A DNA stretch of 64,000 bases, from the NCBI RefSeq assembly GCF_000014685.1, contig NC_008321.1, positions 2,725,001-2,789,000 on the forward strand, read 5' to 3'. The stretch's first letter is position 1. Every line of letters begins with the position of its first letter. The stretch comes from Shewanella sp. MR-4. Lineage in GTDB: Bacteria > Pseudomonadota > Gammaproteobacteria > Enterobacterales > Shewanellaceae. The position numbers and the translations under genes are program-made. Below, piece after piece: positions 26,422-35,524 of this stretch. The notes under the pieces are model-generated. The model did not search any database and was not told the origin of the DNA. It worked only from the letters and a program-made list of their open reading frames with translations.

Positions 26422-26970
26422 TTATAGGTAGCGGGCGTACTGGCTGCCATCCTTTTGCGGTTTTTTCGGTGCGGCTACCGCTGGGGTGCCCACGTATAAA
26501 AAGCCGACGATTTGATCCTCTGGCGCTAAGCCTAATGCCGTATTCACGTTGGCGTCGAAGGCAAAATCCCCGGTGCGCCACACAGCGCCTAATCCTAGCG
26601 CGAATGCCGCTTGCTGCATCGCCATTGTGGCGCAGCCCGCAGCGATTTGCTGCTCAAGCACTGGCACTTTAGGGTGCTGTTGGGTTTTCGCCACAACTGT
26701 AATCACCATAGGAGCGCGCATCGGCATCCCTCTGGCTTTATTGATAAAATCTTCATCGGCGCCGCTGGCTTTGGCCGCGTTAACATAGATATCTGCTAAG
26801 GTGTCTAACCCTTGGCCTGTGGCAATAATAAATTCCCACGGTGCTAAGGCGCCATGATCTGGCACTCGAATCGCCGCATCTAAAATGATTTTAAGCTCAT
26901 GCTCGTTGGGCGCAGGCGCGGTTAATCTTGGAGTGGATTGGCGGGTGAGTAAAAGTTCGATAGCGTCCAA
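26422..26970 (-). CDS. Nitroreductase-family protein (YdjA-like)
   Basis: A 182-residue FMN-dependent oxidoreductase. The opening LLLTRQSTPRLTAPAP and the RVPDHGALAPWEF block (residues 36-48) are characteristic of the minimal YdjA group. The alanine-rich QQAAFALGLGAVWRTGDF helix follows. The protein is shorter than classical nitroreductases, as in YdjA. It lies just upstream of the GNAT gene on the minus strand. Physiological substrate not known. Confidence 0.88.
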   Translation of the reverse strand: MDAIELLLTRQSTPRLTAPAPNEHELKIILDAAIRVPDHGALAPWEFIIATGQGLDTLADIYVNAAKASGADEDFINKARGMPMRAPMVITVVAKTQQHPKVPVLEQQIAAGCATMAMQQAAFALGLGAVWRTGDFAFDANVNTALGLAPEDQIVGFLYVGTPAVAAPKKPQKDGSQYARYL

Positions 26971-27044
26971 GTGATTATCCCTGTTCTGAAAAATAGGTGC
27001 GTGTAAATTGGCTCAAGCATAGCAAATTGCGGCTAAAGAGGTAC

Positions 27045-27072
27045 AAAAAATCCCACGTAAAGGTGGGATTGA
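27045..27072 (-). terminator. Terminator downstream of the DoxX gene
   Basis: On the minus strand AATCCCAC/GTGGGATT with a six-base loop followed by T6. Confidence 0.75.
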
Positions 27073-27098
27073 AAGTGTTGCAAGCAAAGTCACTTGGC

Positions 27099-27707
27099 TT
27101 ACTTTACGTTATAACACTTCGCGATAAAGTAATCGAGACTGGTATAACGCCCGCCTCCTAGGCTAAAGAGTGCCAGCAACATAATAAAATAGGTCGCTGC
27201 GAACTCAATGCCATTATTCAGCACCACCAAGTTACCCGAGCTGGTCAACCAATCGTAATTGCCGTATTCCTGCAACAGGGATTTGGCCTTATCCAGCTTA
27301 TCACCCGCATCGAGCACCCGCTCATTGGCGAGCCATGAACTGCCATCGGCAATCGCCAACCAACCATTAGGCCAATGCACAGTAAACGCCGCCACCAGCA
27401 TGGTTATCATCAAAGGGATAGAAATCAGCCGCGTCGCTAAGCCAACGAGTAATAAAAATGCGCCAAAAAACTCAGTGCCCGCCGCCAAGGCAGCCATTAA
27501 CGTCGGCATAGGTAAACCCAATCCCCAATCGGGATTAGCAAACCAAGCCACAGTGTCTTCAAAGTGCGCGAGTTTGTTATAGCCAGCTTGCATTAGCACT
27601 GGCGCGAGATACAGCCTAAGGGCTAAGGGGGCAAGCCCCTCACCATAACGGCTCGCATTGAGGAATTTTTGATAAAGGTTAACAAGGGACATGGGCAATC
27701 TCAACAT
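27099..27707 (-). CDS. DoxX-family membrane protein
   Basis: A 202-residue inner-membrane protein with about four helices. The opening LALRLYLAPVLMQAGYNKL (residues 27-45) and TEFFGAFLLLVGLATRLISIPLM (residues 72-95) are typical DoxX motifs. A loop of some 60 residues rich in Trp/Asp (WLAIADGSSWLANE...) replaces the usual short loop and resembles HvfX-like proteins. No HvfABC genes are nearby, so the specific role is open. An ATG at codon 6 is an alternative start. Confidence 0.82.
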   Translation of the reverse strand: MLRLPMSLVNLYQKFLNASRYGEGLAPLALRLYLAPVLMQAGYNKLAHFEDTVAWFANPDWGLGLPMPTLMAALAAGTEFFGAFLLLVGLATRLISIPLMITMLVAAFTVHWPNGWLAIADGSSWLANERVLDAGDKLDKAKSLLQEYGNYDWLTSSGNLVVLNNGIEFAATYFIMLLALFSLGGGRYTSLDYFIAKCYNVK

Positions 27708-27742
27708 TAGATGGAGTTGCCCAATAGACCTTGGCTTAGGGA

Positions 27743-28618
27743 TTAATCTTTCGTGGCTTTTGCCACTTTTTCGATCCCCTCTTGATTTAGTTCACGAAGA
27801 TCCTGAATAAGCTTATTCAGCTTTTTATAAAAATGCTTGGACTGCTTCGCCGACAGACTGGCATTGATCGTGAGTAACAAGCCGCCGAAGGCTTCGGTGT
27901 TTTGCCTTAAAATGGCGCGGTGCTTTTCCGACTTAAGCTCGTCAGGGCGCGTCATCAACAGGGTCAATCGTTCGGTCAACAGCGGAATATCGCTGCGCTG
28001 CCCAAGGGCAACCTCAAATTGGCGCAGCCATTCGTGGCGGTAATCGAGCCACATATCTAAGGTCGACAGTCGCTGCTGATTATATTGATGAATAAGCGTT
28101 TTTTGCTCATCCGTTACACTACCCAGCCAGTCATCAAATTGCTCAATAAGATTCTCATCGGCCTCTTGTTGTAACTGCTCGGGGGTTTTACCAGCAAATT
28201 CCTTAATCAATTCCTGCTCGTCTTTTCGCGACTGGGCAAGAATTTGCTTCACCTGTTCATCGGTTAATGATGAGATGATCGGCAACATTTCCGGCAGTGC
28301 AAACTCAAATAGCCGAAACCAATGCCGTTTGGCGAGTGTGACATGCTCGGCCCACAATGCGGGAGTTAAGGTATTGGTTTGGATCTGCTGCTCAACTTCG
28401 GTTAGCTGCGCCACATAATGGCCGAGTTCTTCGGATTGGTGCCAAAGTACAAACTTGTCGATAAGCCCATCGACGACCTTTTGCTGGTTTTTATCAAGGC
28501 TGACATAGTCATCCAGCTCCCAACCTATGGCCCAGTCGAGAAAATGATAACTAAATTTGGTCGAGCAGGCCGTTAAGCCAAACAGCAACACCAGTAACAA
28601 CACACCTTTTTTCATCAA
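27743..28618 (-). CDS. DUF6279-family lipoprotein
   Basis: A 291-residue predicted lipoprotein (signal sequence ending LFGLTACSTK, lipidated Cys at about 18) followed by an all-helical, charged domain with many Leu and Gln residues. The CSTKFSYHFLDWAIGWELDDYVSLD opening is the DUF6279 family mark. Function unknown; members are common in marine gammaproteobacteria. It lies about 100 bases downstream of the thiamine-operon kinase gene, possibly a late part of that transcript. Confidence 0.78.
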   Translation of the reverse strand: MMKKGVLLLVLLFGLTACSTKFSYHFLDWAIGWELDDYVSLDKNQQKVVDGLIDKFVLWHQSEELGHYVAQLTEVEQQIQTNTLTPALWAEHVTLAKRHWFRLFEFALPEMLPIISSLTDEQVKQILAQSRKDEQELIKEFAGKTPEQLQQEADENLIEQFDDWLGSVTDEQKTLIHQYNQQRLSTLDMWLDYRHEWLRQFEVALGQRSDIPLLTERLTLLMTRPDELKSEKHRAILRQNTEAFGGLLLTINASLSAKQSKHFYKKLNKLIQDLRELNQEGIEKVAKATKD

Positions 28619-28725
28619 TTTGCATCCGTTCAGCCTTAGTCATCCTATGACACTGAGGTTAATAGAAAGTTTATTTTTTTAACACAACAACCTTAACCAA
28701 GCCGTGGCAATGAGAAACAAAATAC

Positions 28726-29955
28726 TTAGGATGCATGGCTGATAAGTGGCCAGAATTGATCGAACCAGTCGAAGTATTCCTGCTGCCGCTCGCCATGGGT
28801 GTGCGCCGCCATCAATAATGCCCAATACACGGCAAACACCCAATACATCTCGATGGCAGCGGGTATCGCCTTGATGGCATCCGAGGTTAAGCCGGTGTGT
28901 CCAGTCAGATACTGTCGCACTAACAGATGCCGCTGCGCGGGCGTTAATAGGTGCGTGGCGAGCACAACGGCCAGTTCACACAGTGGATGGGAGGCGGTTG
29001 TATACTCAAAATCGATGCAATACAACTGATTATCTTTAAGCAGCAGATTATGGGGATTTAAGTCGCGATGGCAAAACTGCGGTTTCACTAAACAATCGGC
29101 TAAGGTTGCCGTCCAGCCATGGATCTGCCTTTGAATGCTGAGCAATTGCGCCAATCGGCTCTGCCACGCCTCGCCCTTATCCGCTGCGGCAAAGTCTAAC
29201 AACTGCGTGTGATATTCCTGCCATTGCTCAGTGATACTGATGTGGTACGGCCCAGTCGCTTGCTCGCGAAGCTGTTGCAGCAATTGCAGTAACAGGCTGT
29301 GGGCGCGATTCGGCGTTAAGGCTTCCAATAAGGGGAACCGTTCGGACGGATACCAAGCCTGCTTGTATGCTGCACCCTTGATATCGGCATGAGATTGCAA
29401 CCAAGCCTCAATATGCGCTTCACCTTGGCAAAAGGTCGCCGCACAGCATTGAGACTCTAATTCTTTCCAGCTTAAGTTTGGCAAGCTCAGTTCTTGATAA
29501 CCTGATGCCATACTTGGCTCGCGTGGCAACTCGGGTTGCTCAAGTTTATAAGTCCCACTTGCCGCAATAGACTTTTCGGTAAGCAGATTTGCCCTGCCCT
29601 CAATATCCTCCATCAGCGGCGCAAACTGAGATGCTATAGGAAGGCTTGGGAGAGATTGCGCAAAGATAAACTCGCTTAGGTAATAACGCTGATCGCCACT
29701 CACCCACAGCAACTCGGGGGCAAGCTTTGCCTTGGCAAGATGGCGCCAATAGAACAACTCTTGCTCCCGCGAACAAAAGCTGTCGGCGGCATCGGCGTTT
29801 TCACGCAAGACATAATGCGCCGTCGGCGTCTCGATATGATAGTTGTGGTTACTTAATCCATGCGCTAACGGCTGGATTTGGCTGATATCAGTAAGGCCTG
29901 CCTGTGCTAATACCGCAAGCAGCGTATCCTTGTGCTGTCCAATAATCGGCGGCAT
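28726..29955 (-). CDS. Phosphotransferase, probable thiamine kinase
   Basis: A 409-residue member of the choline kinase/aminoglycoside phosphotransferase fold. The catalytic Brenner motif CHRDLNPHNLLL lies at about residue 300 and the metal-binding CIDFEYTTASHPLCELAVVLA follows. The N-terminal LSNHNYHIETPTAHYVLREN is the ATP-binding lobe. A long insertion of about 60 residues separates the lobes. As the last member of a TPP-riboswitch operon, next to pnuT, it probably phosphorylates thiamine during salvage. That substrate is inferred from context and from known pnuT-tnk clusters. Confidence 0.75.
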   Translation of the reverse strand: MPPIIGQHKDTLLAVLAQAGLTDISQIQPLAHGLSNHNYHIETPTAHYVLRENADAADSFCSREQELFYWRHLAKAKLAPELLWVSGDQRYYLSEFIFAQSLPSLPIASQFAPLMEDIEGRANLLTEKSIAASGTYKLEQPELPREPSMASGYQELSLPNLSWKELESQCCAATFCQGEAHIEAWLQSHADIKGAAYKQAWYPSERFPLLEALTPNRAHSLLLQLLQQLREQATGPYHISITEQWQEYHTQLLDFAAADKGEAWQSRLAQLLSIQRQIHGWTATLADCLVKPQFCHRDLNPHNLLLKDNQLYCIDFEYTTASHPLCELAVVLATHLLTPAQRHLLVRQYLTGHTGLTSDAIKAIPAAIEMYWVFAVYWALLMAAHTHGERQQEYFDWFDQFWPLISHAS

Positions 29956-30045
29956 TAGCGGCTTACCACAACAATCATGTTAAATAGCGTATTAGGCATT
30001 CGCAGCCCTTGTGTATTGGCCATCATCTATTCATATCTGCCACCG

Positions 30046-30711
30046 TTAGCCGAGTAGTTTTGCGGCGCTCGACTCCAGATGGGGATTGCGGCTATCGGCA
30101 AGGGCAGCGCGCCACAGGAAATAGCCGACAACCGCCAGGCCAACATAGAGCACAAATAATAAGGAGGTCAGCATCAGTCCCTTACTGAGATAAAGGTAAA
30201 TCGATACCAAATCGATAACCACCCAATACAGCCAATTCTCCAATACTTTTTTGGCGACCAAATAGGTCGTCATCACCGCAAAACAAGTGGTCGCCGCATC
30301 GAGATAGGGAAAAGAAGCCTGGGTAAAGGTTGCCATTCCATGCCCAACGCCAAGGGAGACAATTCCGGTCGCGACAATTAGCTTTAAATGGGTTTTCAGC
30401 GGCCAAGTAGTCACTTTCACCCCTTGGTGTTTGTCGCCGCCTTGGGTCCAGAGCCAGTAACCATAGAGTGCCATGGCCATGTAATAGATATTCAGCACCG
30501 ACTCCATCAGCAGTGCGACTTTCCAAAACAAGACAGTGTAAATGGCCGTGCTGGTAAATGCCGCCGCCCAGCACCAAACGCTTGCCTTCATAGCCAGTAG
30601 CAAATAGGCCATGGCCAATACCACGGCTAAGGCTTCCCATGCGGTCATCACATGGACTTCCCCTAGGGCCGCATAAACACTATTGACCAGCGTTAACCAT
30701 AATTCTGTCAT
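30046..30711 (-). CDS. pnuT: PnuC-family transporter, probable thiamine transporter PnuT
   Basis: A 221-residue inner-membrane protein with about seven helices. PnuC-family signatures include YHGVL-like WCWAAAFTSTAIYTVLFWKVALLMESVLNIYYMAMALYGYWLWTQGG (residues 46-92) and ENWLYWVVIDLVSIYLYLSKGL (residues 159-180). PnuC proteins carry nicotinamide riboside; the PnuT subgroup under TPP riboswitches carries thiamine. Position between a TPP-controlled TonB receptor and a kinase supports thiamine. Substrate trapping by phosphorylation would pair it with the downstream kinase. Confidence 0.85.
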   Translation of the reverse strand: MTELWLTLVNSVYAALGEVHVMTAWEALAVVLAMAYLLLAMKASVWCWAAAFTSTAIYTVLFWKVALLMESVLNIYYMAMALYGYWLWTQGGDKHQGVKVTTWPLKTHLKLIVATGIVSLGVGHGMATFTQASFPYLDAATTCFAVMTTYLVAKKVLENWLYWVVIDLVSIYLYLSKGLMLTSLLFVLYVGLAVVGYFLWRAALADSRNPHLESSAAKLLG

Positions 30712-30779
30712 TGCCTTACTCTCACTCTATATCGCTTGCTTGAACCACTTCGCTTTAGCGTTCAAGTTAACTCAGGGCG

Positions 30780-31046
30780 TTACTCGCTGTGGGCTAAATT
30801 CAGCTCACCACCAATAAACTTACATACAAACACCGCTTTGCCCCATTTTTCATGGGCGGCTTGCATCTCGGTCGCCAGCATGGCCATCACGTCTTGATAT
30901 TCGCCACAGACTTGCGTCGCCATGGCATTGGTAACACGTTGAATCGTGGGGTAACTGTCCAAGCGATGGATAAACCATTTGATCGGATCGAGATAATTTT
31001 CATTAAAGGGATACATGCTAATTTCGGCGGTGAGTTTCATCTTCAC
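30780..31046 (-). CDS. Thiamine-binding (YkoF/MTH1187-like) small protein
   Basis: An 88-residue protein whose pattern KLTAEISMYPFNENYLDPIKWFI ... ATQVCGEYQDVMAML matches the YkoF/thiamine-binding ferredoxin-like family (beta-alpha-beta, a conserved early Y/P and an S/T-x-x-x-G-E-Y block). Such proteins bind thiamine or its pyrimidine. It is the second gene of the riboswitch-led operon, 90 bases after the TonB receptor gene, which supports the assignment. No signal peptide, so it should be cytoplasmic. Confidence 0.72.
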   Translation of the reverse strand: MKMKLTAEISMYPFNENYLDPIKWFIHRLDSYPTIQRVTNAMATQVCGEYQDVMAMLATEMQAAHEKWGKAVFVCKFIGGELNLAHSE

Positions 31047-31135
31047 TCCTTAGGTCAAATGCTAATAATGCAATCGTCAGGCGGTGGCGCAATGAGCGAG
31101 CACAGCCTGACATCTGATGTATCATTCTCAAGGGA

Positions 31136-33334
31136 TTACATAAACTTAACGTTTAGTGTGACCCCAATTTGGCGTGGGTCGCCGTAGCGGATATATTGCT
31201 TTTCCGCCCAGCCGTTATCCGGCTCATTGCCAAAATAGAAACCACGCACACCATATTCTTCATCGAACAGGTTGCGGCCCCATAAATACGCCGACCAAGC
31301 ACTCGCCTCGTAACCTAAGCGCGCATTCACAATGGTGTATGGCTCAGAGCGCGAGTCGTTGCTGTCTGAGTAGTAAAACTCACTCTTACCACTCATGTTG
31401 ACGTTGGCAAACCAACCCGAGTTCGCACGATAGGTGCCGCCTAAGCTGTAGGTCAAGTGTGGTGAATGGGCCAAATCGCGACCCGTTAAATCCACATCGC
31501 TACCGTATTTATCTTGGTACTGGTAATCGCCGTACGCCGTCTCTAACCAACCTAGGCTTGAGTAAAACTGGAGATTATCGGTGGCATACCAAGTGGCGTC
31601 CAACTCGGCACCGTAGTTGTGTGAGCTACCCGCATTTTCAGTGTAGAGGATAAAGCGTTGTGGCTTGTTAGGATCTTGCTGGGATGCGGCCACTTGCTGA
31701 TCCTGTCTGTCCATATAGAACAGCGCCAGATTCGTATCGATAAGCCCTTCAAACCAATGGGATTTAAGACCGATTTCGTAGTTGTATAGGGTTTCGGTAT
31801 CAAACTCTTTTTTATCATTGAGTTCGACTGGCAAGGTCATGTTAAAACCGCCCGCCTTGTAACCGCGCGCCACACGGGCGTACACATTATGGGATTCATT
31901 CAGCACTTTGCTCAGCGCAATATGGCCGCCCCACATGGTTTCACTCGGATCAAAATTATCATTGTTAGTGTCTGAGTAGTGGCTATTGCGACGCTCAACA
32001 CGCAGCCCCACAGACAAGGCATAATCGGCGCCTAAATCCGTATCCAGCTGACCAAATACGGCGTAATTAGTTGCTTCATATTCGGAATCTAACACCTCAT
32101 CGGGCCAAGTATTATATTCAGAATACAGTTGGTTATCTTCTTTAAGGTTCATCGCATAAACCCCAAGTAACCAGTCGGTTGAGCCGGCAAAAATACGACC
32201 TTGGTCGGTCGAGCTTAAGCGGAACTCTTGGGATAAGGTCTTACGCTGACCGGTTTTGTCCCAGAAGTAATCGTACTGACAAGGGGCGAGATTGCCCTCA
32301 TCCTCACATTGCTTGGAGGCCCAATATTCAGGGTTCGCCCAATCGCCATCGTAACTATAATGGTGATCGGTATTGGCAAATGAAGTCAGCGAGGTTAACT
32401 CAAACGACTCAGCGCCCGAGTAAGTTGCTTTAAATCCTGCGCCCGTGGTGCGCTGGCTATCGACACCCGGCTGATCCGAAATAGTATGTTTAGGATCGTT
32501 GGTTAAGCTCCAGGCATCGTAGCCGTTATCAAAATCGGCATGCAGCAGAGTTAAATCGAGTTGCAGATTGTCGGTGGCATACCAGCGTAATTTAGCGCGA
32601 CCAGTAAATTCATCACGACCATTGGTATCTTCTTTATTTAAATACAGATTATCGCGATAACCGTTTTGTTGATGTTGCTGCAGCGACACACGGTACAACA
32701 ATTTACCCGAATCGGTTAACGGCCCTGAGCTAAAACCGCTAAAGGTTTGCAAATCGTCATTGCCTAAAGAGGCCTCGGCGCCATGTTCAAACACATCGGT
32801 CGGGTCATTACTCTTAAGGTAAATCAAGCCCGCTAACGCATTGGCGCCATAGCGGGTACCCTGCGGGCCGCGTAACACTTCGACCTGCTGCAGATCGTAC
32901 ATACTCGACACCATGCCAATACCAGATAAATCAATATCATCAATGATATAACCCACAGATGAGTTAGGTGCACCTTGATATTGCTCCTGCTCCCCTACGC
33001 CACGGATCTGGAAATACTTAGGACGTGAGCTGCCACCCGACCAGTTAAAGTTAGCGATGGAATTCATCACGTCTTCAAAGTGTTGGGCGCTTTCATCTTG
33101 GATTTGCTGGGCATCGATAACGGTAATGCTCGATGGCATTTTTTCTAAACTGGCACTGCGAAAATCCGCAGTCACCACCATGATTTCCATATCATTGCTA
33201 GGCTCAGGTTTATCGATAGCATCGGTTTGCGCCCATGCGGCCGTGCTTAACGCAGCCGAAATGGCCAGCGCTAATGGCGCACGCGTTAACGAAAAGGAGA
33301 AGTTGGAACTCTTGGTAGACTTTTTGTTATACAT
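31136..33334 (-). CDS. TonB-dependent outer-membrane receptor, probable thiamine uptake
   Basis: A 732-residue receptor with a signal peptide (ending TAAWA, about 35 residues), a TonB-box-like EIMVVTA (about residues 50-56), a plug domain (SSITVIDAQQI ... VEVLRGPQGTRYGANALAGLI, residues about 150-170) and a 22-strand-type barrel ending in a C-terminal aromatic-poor FM. GAGG precedes the ATG. A TPP riboswitch lies 70-155 bases upstream, so production should fall when thiamine pyrophosphate is plentiful. The cargo is inferred to be thiamine or a precursor from this control and the downstream pnuT and kinase genes. Confidence 0.88.
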   Translation of the reverse strand: MYNKKSTKSSNFSFSLTRAPLALAISAALSTAAWAQTDAIDKPEPSNDMEIMVVTADFRSASLEKMPSSITVIDAQQIQDESAQHFEDVMNSIANFNWSGGSSRPKYFQIRGVGEQEQYQGAPNSSVGYIIDDIDLSGIGMVSSMYDLQQVEVLRGPQGTRYGANALAGLIYLKSNDPTDVFEHGAEASLGNDDLQTFSGFSSGPLTDSGKLLYRVSLQQHQQNGYRDNLYLNKEDTNGRDEFTGRAKLRWYATDNLQLDLTLLHADFDNGYDAWSLTNDPKHTISDQPGVDSQRTTGAGFKATYSGAESFELTSLTSFANTDHHYSYDGDWANPEYWASKQCEDEGNLAPCQYDYFWDKTGQRKTLSQEFRLSSTDQGRIFAGSTDWLLGVYAMNLKEDNQLYSEYNTWPDEVLDSEYEATNYAVFGQLDTDLGADYALSVGLRVERRNSHYSDTNNDNFDPSETMWGGHIALSKVLNESHNVYARVARGYKAGGFNMTLPVELNDKKEFDTETLYNYEIGLKSHWFEGLIDTNLALFYMDRQDQQVAASQQDPNKPQRFILYTENAGSSHNYGAELDATWYATDNLQFYSSLGWLETAYGDYQYQDKYGSDVDLTGRDLAHSPHLTYSLGGTYRANSGWFANVNMSGKSEFYYSDSNDSRSEPYTIVNARLGYEASAWSAYLWGRNLFDEEYGVRGFYFGNEPDNGWAEKQYIRYGDPRQIGVTLNVKFM

Positions 33335-33401
33335 AGGACCTCAAATACATGTTTGAGATCCGGCAACGAATAAGCGATTCAGAAGTGTGCTGTTGATTGG
33401 C

Positions 33402-33490
33402 CCATTCCTACGCCGGTATTAGCCGGATCAGGTTCTAAGGGTTCGTCTGATGACATCTCAGTCTGCCACTTTGTTGGCAAACACCCCTTG
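33402..33490 (-). promoter_or_regulatory. TPP riboswitch (THI element)
   Basis: On the minus strand: GGGGTGTTTGCC, CTGAGATG, ACCCTTAGAACCTGATC and CGGCTAATACCGGCGTAGGA, which are the conserved pieces of the TPP aptamer in the right order (P1/P2, the CUGAGA pyrimidine sensor, the ACCCUU-GAACCUGAUC helix P4/P5 and the UAAUACCNGCGUAGG 3' strand). It lies 70 bases upstream of the TonB receptor start. The expression platform is not clear; sequestration of the ribosome site is most likely. Confidence 0.95.
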
Positions 33491-33537
33491 GCGGCGCTAA
33501 GTATACATGACAAGCAGGAAAGAAAGACACTTTGAAA

Positions 33538-33570
33538 TTAAAAATGCCAGCATTGCTGGCATTTTTTGGC
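33538..33570. terminator. Bidirectional hairpin terminator
   Basis: AAAAATGCCAG/CTGGCATTTTTT with a five-base loop, between ycfL and the TPP operon promoter. Confidence 0.7.
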
Positions 33571-33669
33571 TTAATGGCCGTTTAATCGATATCGACTGGG
33601 GGTTAGCGTAATGAAATGCCGCTGTATTCTTTAGCCCACACTCACATTCACACTAACACTCGCAAAACA

Positions 33670-34062
33670 TTAGTTTGAATAGGTCTCGCGCACATAAACA
33701 TCGAATTTCGCCACTTGCGCATTTGGGGCTACGGCCGACACTTGTAGCTGTTGTTTACCGTGTAATTTCACCGATTTCCAACTGGTGGCTTCATCTTCGA
33801 TGGTAAAGCCGCTGGCATCATACCAAGTGAACTTATATTGCACTCGCATATCGCTTGAGGACTTGCTGACAATCAACGCCGAACCTTGGATAAGATCGCC
33901 AACACGGCGCGCCTCAACCCCTTCAACACTGATATCACGGGCAAAACTTTTGCTATCGACGCGGGTTTCTCCCAGTGAGTTCACCGAAATGCCCGCCGTA
34001 TTAGTACAGGCACCGAGTGTCAGTGCTGCAGCCAAGATTAATCCACTGTAAATTGCTTTCAT
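33670..34062 (-). CDS. YcfL-family lipoprotein
   Basis: A 130-residue protein started at the ATG at 34062, which has GAGGG about ten bases upstream. The signal sequence ends LTLGACTN, so the Cys should be lipidated; the mature protein is a small beta-rich DUF1425 (YcfL) domain with VQYKFTWYDASGFTIE at its centre. HIT protein HinT and YcfL genes are also close in E. coli, and the HIT gene lies 1.1 kb away here, which supports the assignment. Function not established. Confidence 0.82.
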   Translation of the reverse strand: MKAIYSGLILAAALTLGACTNTAGISVNSLGETRVDSKSFARDISVEGVEARRVGDLIQGSALIVSKSSSDMRVQYKFTWYDASGFTIEDEATSWKSVKLHGKQQLQVSAVAPNAQVAKFDVYVRETYSN

Positions 34063-34192
34063 TTTGTTTTCCCTCACTCACAAAAACCTAGGTGCCGAAC
34101 AACGGATGGGCAATGACACTACGCGACGCCAGCTGAACTTATGCTTAACATAGTCATCGGCAAAACGTGCTCATCCTGCCCCGCCCTCGCGA

Positions 34193-34657
34193 TTAATCGA
34201 TTAAAAAGTGCGCCCTTGCGGTTGCGATCAACTGCTTACGATTGGTTTGCCAACAATTGATATTCACGTTGGCGACCCGTCGCCCCTGACGGGTGATACG
34301 ACATTCGGCAAAACTGTCCTTATGCAGGCCTGCTCGCAGGTAATCAATCGAGAAATCAACTACTTTTGGCACTTTTGCCGTTTGCATAAACACCATTAAT
34401 TGCACTATGGCTGACATTTCCATAAAACCAGCAATTACCCCACCATGAATCGCGGGCAGGATGGGATTACCGATATTGTCGTCCTTAGCGGGGAGTTTGA
34501 AAATCAGCTCGTCGCCAAAGCGCTCGACCTTCATACCAATAAACTTAGCATAGGGCACATGTTCGAGTAGATGACCAAAGTCATTCAGCTCGGTGGCGCG
34601 TTTTACAATTCCCTGCACATCGAGGGTTTTCTGCTCGGTCGGCTTATTTGAGTTCAT
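34193..34657 (-). CDS. PaaI-family thioesterase
   Basis: A 154-residue hot-dog-fold protein with the PaaI-type NPILPAIHGGVIAGFMEMSAIVQLM helix (residues about 63-87), in which HGG is the usual conserved site, and a following VDFSIDYLRAGLHKD. It likely hydrolyses small acyl-CoA esters. It overlaps the upstream thioesterase gene by 14 bases, so the two are translationally linked and may form a heteromer. Substrate unknown. Confidence 0.82.
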   Translation of the reverse strand: MNSNKPTEQKTLDVQGIVKRATELNDFGHLLEHVPYAKFIGMKVERFGDELIFKLPAKDDNIGNPILPAIHGGVIAGFMEMSAIVQLMVFMQTAKVPKVVDFSIDYLRAGLHKDSFAECRITRQGRRVANVNINCWQTNRKQLIATARAHFLID

Positions 34658-35171
34658 CTGTCTCTCCTAAGGGCGGCACGGCTTCTCCCATCAAGGCTTG
34701 TCTAAATGCATCGCCCACCATTTCGGGGCTGATCCGCATAAAAGAGCCCACCGCATGGGCGATAGGATCATCGATGCTGTCCTGATAGGCGATGGCGCGG
34801 GTAAAGGCGATATTAGATGACAACTTATAGCATTCCGCAAAGCCATAAACTGGCTTATGGGGCTGGGCGGGCTTCATATAATCGACCCGTAAGTCGAGGG
34901 TGGGCGAAATTTCTAAGGATTGATATTTTTGAAAAATCGCACTCACCACCGCGCTGCCACAGGCGGTGTCCATCAGGGTGGTTATCACCCCGCCGTGGAT
35001 AACACCCGTATCGGGATAACCAATTAACTCAGTGCTATAGGGCAACTCAATCAGTACGTGGTGCTCACTGGCTTCGAGCACGGTTAACCCTAAGCGACGG
35101 CACTGGGCGAGCTGATCGACAAATCGCTGCGCCATTTGAGTCAGCGGAAAAAAATCAGGATTTACCTTCAT
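34644..35171 (-). CDS. PaaI-family thioesterase (second copy)
   Basis: A 175-residue hot-dog-fold protein with YPDTGVIHGGVITTLMDTACGSAV (residues about 52-76), the classic PaaI active-site helix with HGG and a catalytic Asp, then DLRVDYMKPA. It overlaps the HIT-protein gene upstream by four bases (ATGA) and the next thioesterase downstream by 14 bases, giving a tight three-gene unit hinT-thioesterase-thioesterase. Possibly arisen by duplication, but the two copies are now distinct. Confidence 0.85.
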   Translation of the reverse strand: MKVNPDFFPLTQMAQRFVDQLAQCRRLGLTVLEASEHHVLIELPYSTELIGYPDTGVIHGGVITTLMDTACGSAVVSAIFQKYQSLEISPTLDLRVDYMKPAQPHKPVYGFAECYKLSSNIAFTRAIAYQDSIDDPIAHAVGSFMRISPEMVGDAFRQALMGEAVPPLGETDELK

Positions 35172-35524
35172 TGACCTTGGCTCAACATGGGTCCCAGTGG
35201 CTCTCCGCCAACGAGATGAATATGGATATGGTACACTTCTTGTCCGCCATGTTTGTTGCAGTTCATGATCAAACGATAACCATCTTTGGCAATCCCCGCC
35301 TCTGCCGCCAGTTTAGCCGCCACTGTCATCATCCGGCCGAGTGCAGGTTCATCCGAGGCTTTCATATCATTTGCAGTTGGGATCAAATGATTCGGCACAA
35401 TCAGAATATGGGTTGGCGCCTTTGGTGAGATGTCTCTAAATGCGGTCACCAGCTCGTCTTGATACAGGATGTCGGCGGGAATTTCGCGGCGGATAATTTT
35501 GCTGAAAATGGTTTCTTCGGCCAT
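35168..35524 (-). CDS. hinT: HIT-family hydrolase (HinT)
   Basis: A 118-residue nucleotide-binding hydrolase, a purine nucleoside phosphoramidase of the Hint branch. The histidine triad HIHIHLVGG lies at about residues 99-107, with the MNCNKHGGQEVYH segment just before it and EETIFSKIIRREIPADILYQD at the N-terminus. It heads a compact minus-strand unit with two thioesterase genes, linked by an ATGA overlap. Confidence 0.92.
   Translation of the reverse strand: MAEETIFSKIIRREIPADILYQDELVTAFRDISPKAPTHILIVPNHLIPTANDMKASDEPALGRMMTVAAKLAAEAGIAKDGYRLIMNCNKHGGQEVYHIHIHLVGGEPLGPMLSQGQ

Noticed and set aside
27099..27707. Copper-binding HvfABCX-type RiPP locus
   Set aside because: The DoxX protein resembles HvfX, but no HvfA precursor, HvfB or HvfC genes are adjacent.
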